NCBI GenBank assembly: GCA_025201345.1
Contig: JAIXMG010000018.1
Span: 310,001-374,000, forward strand
DNA: 64,000 nt
Reading direction: 5' to 3'
Origin: Thamnidium elegans
Taxonomy: Eukaryota > Mucoromycota > Mucoromycetes > Mucorales > Mucoraceae
Shown: piece after piece, positions 1 to 10,900 of the stretch
Layout of the letters: each line of letters begins with the position of its first letter
Numbering within the stretch: the first letter of the stretch is position 1
The notes under the pieces: generated by a model
What the model saw: only the letters and a program-made list of their open reading frames with translations
Told to the model about the DNA's origin: nothing
The model's database searches: none
Translations under genes and position numbers: made by a program

Positions 1-42
1 CGTGGTCGTGGACGTGGACGTGGGCTCACAAAGCAAAATTAA
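1..42 (+). CDS. C-terminal end of an RGG/RG-repeat protein (partial)
   Basis: The window opens inside an open frame reading Arg-Gly repeats (RGRGRGRG) followed by LTKQN and a TAA at 40-42. Arg-Gly tails of this kind occur on RNA-binding proteins such as Sm/LSm, GAR1 or fibrillarin-type proteins. Only the last 13 codons are present, so the family cannot be decided. The following 220 bases to the CotH stop are AT-rich and look like 3' untranslated sequence. Confidence 0.6.
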   Translation, partial: RGRGRGRGLTKQN

Positions 43-264
43 GCCTGACTTTTCTTTCCCCCTCTCCCCCTTTAGTATCTATTACAATAGTATTTTTATA
101 CACTCTGTACAAAAATTTCCCTCCTCTTATCACAAAATTATTTAGATACTTTTTACAATTATTAGCGAAATAAAATTCAATTATATTCTTTATTATAATT
201 ATGACTACTGTTTATAAACAGAATAATAGGGACATGTATACATGACCTACGTAATTAGGTCAGT

Positions 265-2239
265 TTAGATATGAGAGTTGACATTATCAAATTTTCCTTG
301 AATGAATTCTTTAAGACCCATAAGAGATTGATAACCAGTAGGACCGTCAATACTGCTTTGGAAATCAATAGTATCATGACTAATCTTGCTGTGTTCTTCA
401 TATAAGACGGGATCCGTATCTTTAGGCTTGTTATGAGGAGCTTCACTAACAAGTTTGCCACCAGTTGAATCTCTCTCGGGGGGGTTAGAAAAGTCCTTAT
501 CAGCATTGATTCTAGCTAAACCTTGATCCCACTGGACATCTTCTCTCAAAAGTTCAGTAAGTGAATCAACTACAGGGAAACTAACACGAGGATCAAAGAT
601 ATTGATAGTAATGTTCTTTAAAGCATTTTCGAAATAATTACGGAAGAAAGGAACACGAAGTAAAGCCTTGGGGAGAGGGCGGTTTTGGAATCCTTCGACG
701 TGACGATAATCACCTTCCAATTGAACGGATTTAGGAAGAGGACTGTTACCGAATGTCAATTCCAAATCTGAAGCAACATAAACAAAATAGTGAAGAATAG
801 GACACTTGTAAACGTAGTAGTTATTACCCCAGAATAAATAATTATCCCATCCAGTAGTTAAGAAATCGAAAATAATGCTATTTTTTTTTAAAAAAAAAGT
901 TAGAGAGATTGCATTGATTTTTTTTTTGTATATACATACTTGCGAAGGAAAACTTCAGCACCAACCATTTTACCCCAGGTTTCTACTAGCTCTTTTTCAT
1001 TGTCAGTGCTATTACTAATAGGCTTATTTAATTCATCGTCAACAAACTTGATGAAATCAGCGAGGACAGTAAATCCTTTTTTCTCCGTTCTGTCTTCTAA
1101 TGCAATTTTATAACCATGGTCAGCATAAACACTAGGTTCATCACTAATATATCTCAAATCTGAGAACTCTCCGGGGAATCTGGTACTTCCAGTACCTTCG
1201 TAAAAGACACCATTCTTATATTCAGCGGGGGTTCCAGGATTTGCGTTTTGATCCAACCAGGTTCTATCGTATTTCTCAGCAAATACGTATAATCCAATAG
1301 CAACATTGTTCAAGTAAACACTTTTTTTTTAAAAAAGAAAAATATGAGTTTTTTTTTTTCTTTTTGGTTATATAAAAATATCTCACCGTTTATAAGAGAT
1401 ACGACTAATGGGCAAACCTGCAGCAATCAACATTTCACTGGTCATCTTCTCACGTAAGAAAGAAGGATCGGTTGCAGCAGCTTTAAGCTTCAAAGTCTTG
1501 AAACCGCCAAGTCTTTCCTCACCAGCCAATTCGATATTGTAAGAAGGCTTAGGCTCAAAACGAGATCCTCTACCGGCGATATTAAACTTGACACCTGTGA
1601 ACTTTTGAACTTGATGAGCACTAATAAGAAGGGTTCAGAACAGGCGTAACTTTTAAATTAATTTTTTTTTTTTACCCAATAAATGTCACGTCGGCTTTAA
1701 CTTTCATTTTCTGGTTATAATGATCATGAATACGATCAACTTCCCCTTGGTCAGCAACAATATGGAGAGAAGGAATTTCATCTTCAGGATGAAGATCAGA
1801 TTCATGACGGAACCCAAACGCGTCATAGATTCTCTCAAATTTCTTGACAGATTGTGTAGTCCAACTTCTGCCATACACTTGATTGATTTGACTGACGATA
1901 GGCTCACGATCAAATTCCTCTTGGTCAACAATTTCATCAGTATCCTTTTTCAATTCAACAAAATGATAACTTTTTTCAGCAACAGGTGCCTCAGCTTTAA
2001 ACAAGATAGTAGCGTCTTCTTCGGAAGGTGCAAGCTTATAAACAGTACCGTCAATCAAGACACCAAATTCATTCTCTTCGGAGCTAGGAAGACCGACTAC
2101 ACTGTAGGTAATGGAAGTAGCTACAACAGTAGAAATTACTGATCCAATAATAAATAATAAAGAGATATCTAAAGAAAAAAAATTAATACCGAGTATAACA
2201 AAAATGTGAATATTACTTACGAGATTTAATACGCGTCAT
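265..2239 (-). CDS. CotH-family spore-coat/surface protein, copy 1
   Basis: Five exons (265-877, 940-1320, 1387-1620, 1676-2168, 2221-2239) join in frame to 579 codons plus stop. The first exon is only 19 bases. Exon 2 then supplies a hydrophobic N-terminal segment (ISLLFIIGSVISTVVA) that looks like a secretion signal. The CotH kinase-like core is visible in order: the GRGSRFEPKPSY segment, a KLKAAATDPSFLREKM segment, YLNNVAIGLYVFAEKYD, and near the C-terminus DLELTFG. CotH proteins are known in bacterial spore coats and, in Mucorales, as cell-surface proteins implicated in host-cell contact. The C-terminus ends in a charged NSHI tail with no hydrophobic stretch, so I see no GPI-anchor signal. 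Intron positions match those of copy 2 at 12482-14446, which shows common descent. Confidence 0.9.
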
Positions 2240-2295
2240 GTTATTAAGGTATAATAATAATAATAAAATATACTTGACAACAAATTGGCGGCAGG

Positions 2296-2303
2296 TATTT
2301 ATA
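2296..2303 (-). promoter_or_regulatory. TATA-like box of CotH copy 1
   Basis: TATAAATA on the minus strand lies about 57 bases upstream of the CotH copy 1 ATG. Two copies of an AAGGAGTA motif follow further upstream at 2353-2370. The assignment rests on position and sequence only. Confidence 0.45.
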
Positions 2304-2309
2304 TGTAAA

Positions 2310-3600
2310 AAAAAAAAAAAAAAAAAAAGTGTCATCCTTCTTTATGGGTTACAAGGAGTATAAAGGAGTATAAAGACCCTCAATGTATATAGGAGCGTTA
2401 GAATTTTTATCCTTATGCAAGAGAGAGAAAACGTATTAGAAAAAGTATACACTTTTTTTCTAAAAAGCCATTACGCCATTTTCTTTTCTATTAGTAAGAT
2501 AAGAAACTATAAGTGATACATCTATTATATTTTTTTTAAGTATATACAATAACTTTTATGATTTAAATTATTTTTTTATAGGGGTGACAGTCTAAAGCAT
2601 TTGGTTTTGACTTGGTCACTTATAACTGCCATGTAATCCTAGCTGTGGAAATAAAGTAGACCAATTTTTAATAATTCCAAAAACTTTTTTTTTATATATG
2701 CTTCAAATCAAATAAGTACTAGCATATTCTCCTGTTAACAAAAATAGATAATAAGCAACCCGAAAAAAAAAAAAAATTCAAAAAAAGTATTACACAGGAA
2801 AAAAAGAAAAAAGAAAAAAGTTAGTAATCTAGTCCTTAACTATTGCAGAACAAATTGGTTTTACATATTGTAAATAAATCAAAATCAGAATATATAAGAA
2901 ATGTATTATAGTATATGCTTAAATCTTAGATCTTTTTTTTTTTTTTTTTTTTTTTTTTCTGTTACCGAGAAATATTTTGTCAATATATTTCTGCCAAAAG
3001 TAAACATTTGATGATAAATCTAAAAAAAAAAAAAAAAAAAAGGGTGACAGCGTGGTAACACATCTCTTATCGCATGCATTGAATATGGCTTTTCGAAAAA
3101 AAAAATAGTTAATATAAACTTCAAATATTAGGTTGTTGGGGGGGGGGGATAAAACTAATATATGCATTACGAAATTGATCATATATACTTTTTTTTTTTT
3201 AAAAAAAAGCAGGACTTCTTTGTCTCTCCCTATTTTTCTTTTTAAAAAAATAAAATAAGCTGCAGGTATCAAAAAAAAAAAAAAAATCTCCTGCAAGAAA
3301 ATCTCCTAAAATATAGTTTTCGTTCGATTATACAACAGTGTTCGATGAAACTCTACTTAATTTAAGTATTATTAATAGACTACAAAAAAAAAAAAGTTGT
3401 TATAGTTTGACAAAAAAAAAAATCTGGGTATAACACATACATACACACACACATACTCTCTCTCTCTTTCTGCACATAAAAAAAAAAGAGGAGTTTTTTT
3501 TTCTGTTTCTATGTATAATGCATTTTAGGTATTAGTCATGGAAATAAGTAGATCGAGATATTTACTTTTTATTATAATGTAAAATATGTGTATATATAAA
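2310..3600. other. Gene-free spacer, low complexity
   Basis: Upstream of CotH copy 1 I see no convincing gene. The stretch holds many A or T homopolymers (for example 2932-2959 and 3021-3040), a G run at 3137-3148, and two copies of a GGGTGACAG word near 2583 and 3042. Open frames here are created by homopolymer runs. Confidence 0.6.
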
Positions 3601-5812
3601 TCAAATTCCTTTAAAATCAAATCGTGTTTCCCAAAGTTCAACAAGTTTATCAGCCGTAAGGCGCTTATTATATCTAGTATTACATAGTGTACTATTAAGC
3701 AAATCACGATAATGTCGTGCGTACGATTTACCATGTACTTGTTCTTCTATACAATCCGAATAATTCGTACTTGAGTAAGTTTGAAATTGACGACCACCCG
3801 AAACTACTTTATAAATGACTCTACCGAGTGCCCAAATATCCGATTCATAATTAAAGGTAGTGCTATTAAACGTCGAATCATAGTATTCACATCTATCAGC
3901 GGGCATCATATAAGGATCTCCAGCTATACCCGATTCATCAAAATCAGCCAAGATCCAATCTGTCGTAGGACTATAACTTTTAGCATAAAAACAATCAGCA
4001 GTTATAAATCGATGAACGAATCCAGCACGATGAAGATCTCTCACTGCAAGTAAAATAGAATAAATAGTCCACACAATAAAAGTTTCATTATTGACATCCA
4101 CTACTGTATCTCCTGATAGAGCTTGTTGGTATAGAGCAGCAAGACTTTGATCAGGCTCATAATAGGAGGTAATTAACATGAACTTGAAACCGCGATCTGC
4201 AGTTGTAGCTAACTTTAACTGAACTGCATCAGTAAATTTGATAATATTTTCGTTATTTTGATCTTTAAGCGCTGCAAGAACGCCCAAAGCCCTATTGAAT
4301 TTACGTTCACCTTCAATATGATGAAAGTAATGAATAAGAGCTGGTATATGATTGACACCATATCTACATTTACGAATATAAACCTCTTGATGGTGTAAGG
4401 GGTTAGTACTAATCACCCCCACTTCTTTAGGATTGACCAAACATTTCTTATTTAAAATAACGGTGATATCACTTGCAGGGTCTCCTTCTCCGACCCTAGA
4501 ATCAATCAATTCAGGTCGTATCGATTTTTGTTTAGCGAACTGTTGATGAATAGGTCTGTAAATTACTGGTACTTGAGGAACGACGACAGTCTCGATTGGT
4601 GATGCCGGACCCTCTTCAAGCCCTGTACCTGCTGAAGAGAAAAACGTTAGAAATAAGCTTTGAGGAATATAGCATATATATTTACAATCTCGTGAGGCCT
4701 TTATAACTCGAGAGCCCGCTGCCTCTGGTTTGGAGCGGTGACAACGTTTCCAAAGGAGATATAAGAGAAATGTTAGTCCACTACCAATCACTATGCCTAG
4801 TGCTGTAAATCCACCAGCTACTTTAGAGTCTAGTTTAGGATTTTGTGTTACACTAGAGGTATCAGATATAGTAGTAGGAGGTGATGTAGTAGGCGGTATA
4901 CTAGCACTAAATTGACTGACAGGAATTGTACGATAAGATTCTTTATCCATAATAATGAGATTTGACGTTTGAAAGAAAGCTATAGAATTAGGTTTCATAT
5001 CCTTATATGTATTGTTGATCATTTTTGCTGTTGATGTTTGGTCATCGAGCTTTTTTTTTTTATATAACAAAGGGGGAGATATTGGTTACGAATTTCTATA
5101 TTTAATATATATGAAAAAATGAGTGTACCTTTAATAATTGAAAATTGGAACCTGAATCATAAAATAAGATTTCGGAAGAATCTTCATTGGATGCTATTTG
5201 CCATGTGGTATTATAGTTTACGATATTAGAGTTTTCAAATTGATAAAGTGCCGATGATGTTGTAATTTTAGTATCCTTTGAAATATCAAGCATGTACCTT
5301 TTTAAACCTTGAGGTAATAACTGATACATCTTTCCGTTTCGTGTTGTAAAACTAGTTTTGACAGCTGATATATTGTAAGCGTTGTTAACATTTATATCCG
5401 GGACAAAGTTATTAGGCCCAGTTATTCCGAGAGAATCGGTATTGTATTGCACCATAACACATCTTTTGCAACTCGGCCATGTATCAACAGAAAATAAAGC
5501 AGTGCTTTCTGCATCCAGAACTCCATCGGTAGGGTCAACAAATTTCTGAAAATTAAAAGTGTTGTTTGAATTTAATGTAGCAGAATAGAGTGAAACTGTT
5601 GCTTCGTTTTTGGTAGTGCCAATAAAGTAAATAGTATCTGCACCGTTGTATGTACACTTTATAATTAATGTAACTAAATCGGCCCCGCTTGATATATCTA
5701 ACGATTTGTTTTCAGCCAAAGAAGTACTGTTACTGTATTGGTATACTTTGGCGTCTTGATCAAATCTATAAAAACCGTTTTGAAAAGTACCGCCGCAAAC
5801 AGGGGAACTCAT
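3601..5812 (-). CDS. Single-pass membrane receptor-like pseudokinase
   Basis: Three exons (3601-4631, 4686-5049, 5129-5812) give 692 residues. Residues 1-228 form a Ser/Thr/Asn-rich ectodomain-like region. A Pro/Thr-rich stretch (PPTTSPPTT) follows, then a transmembrane helix near 305-328 (GFTALGIVIGSGLTFLLYLL) ending in WKRCHR. A protein-kinase fold occupies about 400-690: VYIRKC resembles the beta-3 lysine strand, LADFDESG takes the DFG position, and SDIWALGRVIY is the helix-F motif. The catalytic loop reads VHRFITADCFY, so the HRD aspartate, the following lysine and the asparagine are all replaced; I infer a pseudokinase. The 54-base intron ends in a CAGCAG tandem acceptor. No signal peptide is seen at MSSPVCGG, and a missed upstream exon could supply one. 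Confidence 0.75.
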
Positions 5813-6088
5813 ATTTTTTTTTCTAAAAAAAAAAGAAGAAAAGAAAATAATAACAAACTAAATCCAATGTGTTTATTATTATATGTTTGCCTGATTGGAT
5901 ACTCTGAGAGCTTCGCCATACAAAGTAAGGTGATACGAGAAGAAATCAACTTTTAATCTATTCTCTCTCTTATGGTGTATTTGATATCTCTTTATATTCT
6001 TTCGAAAATAAAATAAAATTACAATAGTACCTCTTTTGACTTTTTTTTTTTTTTTTTTTTTTTTTGCCTACAAACTGAACCTGTTTTT

Positions 6089-6130
<42 letters not shown>

Positions 6131-6300
6131 TCCATGGTGATACAATATAGTGACACAGTTACCGTGACACCCGTTAATAACAGCCAAGTCCCCGATTCTC
6201 TTACTTGAATCCGAACAGTAAACATATAAAAATGTATTATAATTCCGGCGCTATGTATCATACAAACTTTATTAGGAAAAAAAAAAAAAAAAAAAAAAAC
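5813..6300. repeat. Spacer with long poly(T) and poly(A) runs
   Basis: The spacer between the pseudokinase and F-box genes contains a T run at about 6042-6065, an A run of nearly 40 bases at 6090-6128 and another A run at 6279-6299. A short GTGACAC word occurs twice near 6150-6172. No gene is seen. Confidence 0.6.
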
Positions 6301-7116
6301 TTAAACTATAGAAGTAAACATACTTCTGTTATATAAAATAGCATCGTCAGTAAGAACGAGAGGATAATGGTAACACGTTATTGGTATAGCCTCAGTTTCT
6401 TTAAACCTTTGTGATATTATAGAATCGAAAATATCAATACCATCTTTTAGAGCAGAATCCATTCCGGCAGCAGGTAATAAGTATACTTTTTGAATACTTG
6501 GATATAAGTTAATTAAACGTATCACATGTTCCTTAAGCCAAGTTCGACGAGTTGCGACTTGAAAAGACTGAAGATGAGCGTCATGATTGTTCGCCTTTTC
6601 TAGTTCAGAGAGAAAGGTTTCGGCGTGAATATGTATTTCACAACCTAGAATCAGATTCGTCATTTCAGGTGATTGAATCATCAAATTACCTAAAGTGTAA
6701 GCATCCACAGAAATAAAGTTTATTTGTTGCGGTGAACCAATAAGTTCCAAAGTTTTGATCTTTAATGACTGAGCAGGTCGTATACGAAGACAATGATCTG
6801 ATAGTGTAGTCCAGCCGCAAATAGTTAAATGCTGTAGGTTTTTACATTGCGATAATAAATAATAAATGATATTGTCTCGTACACCCCAAATATAAATTGA
6901 CTGGATATGCGATAGGTGAGGTGATATGATCGACTTGAGATCTGTTAATTGCCACAGAGAAATTGAATCTGGCTTCAGATAAATTGACTTCCAGTTTCTA
7001 GGGTGATCACAAAAGGTACGGCATATTTTAGACACTAGACGTAAACTTGATAAATCTCTACATGATATGAATGATGTGATATTCAATAATAATTCTGGTG
7101 GCAATTCCCCAAACAT
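6301..7116 (-). CDS. F-box protein
   Basis: An intronless 271-codon gene. The N-terminus carries an F-box (about residues 3-45: LPPELLLNITSFISCRDLSS then LRLVSKICRTFCD and W), the motif that binds Skp1 in SCF ubiquitin ligases. The remainder has weak leucine-rich-repeat character (NLQHLTICGWTTLSDHCL, TNLILGCEIHI), which suggests an F-box/LRR substrate receptor. The substrate cannot be inferred. The gene lies tail-to-head with the pseudokinase and is separate from it. Confidence 0.8.
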   Translation of the reverse strand: MFGELPPELLLNITSFISCRDLSSLRLVSKICRTFCDHPRNWKSIYLKPDSISLWQLTDLKSIISPHLSHIQSIYIWGVRDNIIYYLLSQCKNLQHLTICGWTTLSDHCLRIRPAQSLKIKTLELIGSPQQINFISVDAYTLGNLMIQSPEMTNLILGCEIHIHAETFLSELEKANNHDAHLQSFQVATRRTWLKEHVIRLINLYPSIQKVYLLPAAGMDSALKDGIDIFDSIISQRFKETEAIPITCYHYPLVLTDDAILYNRSMFTSIV

Positions 7117-7374
7117 TTTTATATTTTTTTTTTATATATAAAAAATGAAAAAAGTAAAGTAGTAAAATTGAAAGAAAGAAGCTCTCTTTTGTTTGTAAAT
7201 TTGTTTTAATTATATACAAGGGTTAAAAAAAAAGTATGAGAATATGATTGCTGCGTTTCATCGACAAAAAAAAAAGAAAGATCACCCCCTCTTTTTTCTC
7301 TAACTAAGTTTATGATTCAAAAATAAAGTACATATTTAATCTTTTTTTTTTTTGTCGAATTTTCCGAGACAAAA

Positions 7375-8833
7375 CTACACTGATTTTTTACCAACACTCC
7401 AACAACCGGGACAATTATGTAATACTTCATGAACAAATATGTCGCATTCTGCGCAAAACTCTTGAGCGCATTTTGGACACGAAAATTTCGCACCAGATGT
7501 TTCTAACTTATCAAACTGTGTTAAACAAGAGAAACAATGCGTCCCATGTTCACTTTTTTTTTTTTTTTAAAAAAAAAAGTAAGTATTCAATTCAACCGGT
7601 CTCTCTTTTTTCTTTTTACCTGTTGCCTTTAATTTCATCGAAATTATCGACAGGGAATAAATGATGATAAGATCTAGCCAAATGAGGTGACGATACCAGC
7701 GTCAAACCACAGATATCGCAATCGCTTGGTAATTCACAAACTTTGGATTTACATTTAGGACAAATATAGCCTCCTACGGTTAATTTGGAGTGACTAGATT
7801 TCGAAACAGTTATGCCAACATGTCATAAGTATCAATAAAAAAAAACCTACCATACACAAAATGAAGCTTGATCTTCTATCAATCTTCTAGGGAATCCCAT
7901 AGTAACTAGATTGGATGTATTCTTGTTGGGTAAAACCGCTGGCGGAGGAACGACTTCAAATAACAAATCCTTATAATGAAGCTCATTTAATACAATTCCA
8001 TAAGTGCCTAAAAGTCGAACTATCTGTTCAGCAATCACATTATTGCAACCCCTTTTTTTCATTACCTTTAGTAGCTTCACACAATACGCGACAGATCTGT
8101 ACTTCAGCTGCAAGACCTACAATATTTACTCTAACCATTTCCTTCTTTAATAAATCAACCGTTTCATGAATATCTCCAGGATCACAAGTAGTAAGAGAAC
8201 CAAAGATCAGTAGCACTTCTTTCGACCCATGACTTGGTACACCCAACATACTAGCTCTGGCTAATTGCAGTGCATTTTGTAAAGAAGCCTCGCCACTTGT
8301 TTCCGTATTTTTTTTCGTCTTTAATGCTTTAATATGATCTGTTGGGTTTCCACTTAACTCGGTTAGCTTTTCTGCAATACCGTCTCTAGTAGCGATAATA
8401 CCAAGTTGTGATATAGGGTTCTGATCAAAAAATTCAATAACGAATTGTTGAGCGTATGTTAAAGTCAACTCTACACGACTTGGTCGTAAATCCTTTTCGT
8501 TCATGGCTTCAGACAAGTCCAAGATTAAAAATAAATGTCGAATAATACCACGTTGAATAATAGCAGTGTCTTTTAATAACCTAAAACAAAGTTTAGCGAT
8601 CAAGTAATGTTATTACCCTGTAGTTTTATATACCTTCGACGTTTACGTTGTTGTTGTAACTGCGAGACGACACTACTTAAACGGCCTTCGGAATCTTCTT
8701 GAAGGATATCCCAACTTCTTTTATACTCTTCTTCCCAAGCATAACCTCCAGTTCCAGCATCGTCATCTTGGTTAGCATCATAAGTGTCATCGACATCTAT
8801 ATAATCTTCGTCTGTTGGTTTCCGAGAAGCCAT
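7375..8833 (-). CDS. SSL1: TFIIH core subunit p44/Ssl1
   Basis: Five exons (7375-7552, 7620-7793, 7851-8007, 8066-8580, 8634-8833) give 407 residues, close to the usual p44 length. After an acidic N-terminus comes a von Willebrand A-like domain ([17 protein letters not shown]), then conserved blocks such as [28 protein letters not shown] and [15 protein letters not shown]. The C-terminal half carries the C4 zinc finger ([28 protein letters not shown]) and the terminal RING-like C4C4 module ([27 protein letters not shown]). In TFIIH this subunit stimulates the XPD/Rad3 helicase in transcription initiation and nucleotide excision repair. The last intron holds a T-then-A tract directly before its AG. 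Confidence 0.95.
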
Positions 8834-8856
8834 ATTATATATGTAGTAAACACGTC

Positions 8857-8893
<37 letters not shown>

Positions 8894-9810
8894 AGAAAAA
8901 AAAAGGGCATAACAGCTTTCTTTCGTAAAGGACTGTTTATGAGTGACTGTTAGGGGAACCAACCAATAACTTAGATGTTTACACATATGATGTTTTAAGG
9001 TACTATGAACATATTGTACTTTACTTATGATTAGCCACGTTGCAATGTTTCTACAGGTTGGTACAGTAAAAATATTCTACGCCCAGGCGCGTGGTAATTA
9101 CCTATCTTGAAAGGAAGATCGAGAATATTTAGTGCCACCGGTTGTAAATATCGGTTATTAGGATCATTCATTTAGTACCGGTACTTAGCACCGGTTATTT
9201 AGTACAATAAAAGGAAAATGATAAACTGTTGCTTCTCTCTGTATATCTTTTTTACACAGATAAAAAAAAATTGGTTGTGACACAGATTCGTTTTATTTTC
9301 AATTACAGTGCTAAATTAAGACAAATTAGTTGCTATGGATACATAAAATAAGCTGGTTTTTTTTTCAAACAAACATAAACAAAAATAATACTACGTGTAT
9401 TCACCAGAAGGGAGGATTAAACATTTGCAATTACAAAATGAACACTGTACCTGTCGTTTTTTACATTTTCAGTTGGTAAAAATATAAATAGACTAATTTT
9501 TTTTTTCTGAATTCTTCAAAGTGTAGCTAAAAATAACTAAATCGAGAGATAGTGATACAACACTAATAGATAATAAGTTCTAGGCAATGAAAAGAGACGA
9601 CGGCAACAGACCCGGCTATTTATGATGATGTTTTACAGTAACTTTATATTTATTATTAGGTTGTAGATAGTATTAATGTTATTATAATTAGATGGTTACA
9701 ATAAAAGATGAATAAGGGATATAATGAAAAAAAAAGGGGGGGGGGGAGGAGTATTATATTTACAAAAAGGAAAGAGAAAATTTTTTTTTTACATGTATTT
9801 AAGAGTGTTT
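8834..9810. other. Spacer with an ACCGGT cluster
   Basis: No coding region is recognised. A run of 30 A residues lies just upstream of SSL1. Three ACCGGT palindromes occur within about 60 bases at 9137-9196, each next to a TTAGTAC or TTAGCAC-like word, and could be protein-binding sites. A run of G residues lies at 9736-9747. Confidence 0.5.
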
Positions 9811-10281
9811 TTAACATGACACAAGCGGTAAACTGTTTCTTCTAGTGTTTTCCTTTGTTACTAAATCAATAGCATTGGTTTCATCTTCTTCTATTATTAT
9901 TTCCTTCTTCTTTTGATGGTTGGTTGTCATGTTTGTAAAATAAAGAGGACCATGTAAATTACTTGTATCGATAGAAAGCTTTGGTCGTTGATTGTTATTA
10001 AATTTAGACTTCTTTTTAAATAATGGTGGATCAATTATTTCTTGTTGATTTTGAACAAAATTAATTGAAAGTCTGAAAATAAACTGTTGCTTTTGTTGAT
10101 CTTCCTTTTTTGTATCAGGGAATAAACCACTTCTGTCATAATCTGATTGGGAATAAGTGTATACAATAACTTCAGGTTGTGTACAGAAACGAACATGTAA
10201 TTCAGCTCTTCTCTTTCTCTTTCTTGAAGAAACAAGACAAGAAGTATCATTGTTATTAGGAAGCATTGAAATTGTAGTCAT
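9811..10281 (-). CDS. Small basic protein of unknown function
   Basis: A single-exon frame of 156 residues starting at the ATG at 10279-10281. It is rich in Lys, Arg, Asn and Gln, with a basic cluster (SSRKRKRRAE) that could be a nuclear localisation signal. A more ordered patch follows, HVRFCTQPEVIVYTY then QSDYDRSGLFP, which has the look of a conserved short motif; HVRF loosely resembles the RVxF docking motif for protein phosphatase 1. No family is recognised. The upstream region has a TATA-like word near 10371 and ACTCCTTTTTG motifs at 10407 and 10513, which supports a real promoter. Confidence 0.55.
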   Translation of the reverse strand: MTTISMLPNNNDTSCLVSSRKRKRRAELHVRFCTQPEVIVYTYSQSDYDRSGLFPDTKKEDQQKQQFIFRLSINFVQNQQEIIDPPLFKKKSKFNNNQRPKLSIDTSNLHGPLYFTNMTTNHQKKKEIIIEEDETNAIDLVTKENTRRNSLPLVSC

Positions 10282-10900
10282 TTTTAAATACTATTATTAT
10301 TTTTTTTTCTTTTTTTTTTTGTATAATTATAAAAAGGGAAAAAAAGAGAGTTTTATATTTTTCTTCTCGCTATAAATACTTAATATAAAAAAAAAAAAAA
10401 AAAAAACTCCTTTTTGTTAAAAATAGAATAAGATCGGCGACGAGTTTTTTTTTTTGGCGGTTGCCTAGCAATAAGCTCTAAAAATAAAACGTAGGAGTAC
10501 ACAATGCAAACTACTCCTTTTTGTCTTGGAATGATATCTTACTTATAAATATCTTGGCGGAGTTTTTATAGGTGTGTAAAAGGGGTGTAAAACACATATT
10601 TAATAAAGAAAATTACCTCACTACACTTTTTTCTTCAGTTACTTCGTTCTAATAGTTTCGTAAATATATACAAATGTGTCACGTACATTTATATACATAA
10701 ATAAATCTTATTGCTCGCCCTTTTTAGTAGTCAAAAGATCTACTTATTTTTCTTAAAAGAACACATATTACATACTTGTTTACCGTTTTATACAGTTAAT
10801 TCAACAAATTATGTCGTCCTGACCTAACAAACTGTTACCCAATCAGAAATAGGATGTCGCTCAATTAAAAGTAAAGTGTCGGCCAATCAAGAATTAAATT
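10282..10900. other. Upstream region of the small basic-protein gene
   Basis: Contains two copies of ACTCCTTTTTG (10407, 10513), a facing AGGAGTAC at 10493, and repeated 'CCAATCA' words from 10850 on. No gene is seen. Confidence 0.4.

Noticed and set aside
2919..3296. 125-codon minus-strand open frame
   Set aside because: It is built from A and T homopolymers (Phe/Lys runs) and a poly-G tract coding Pro, with no domain and no splice logic.
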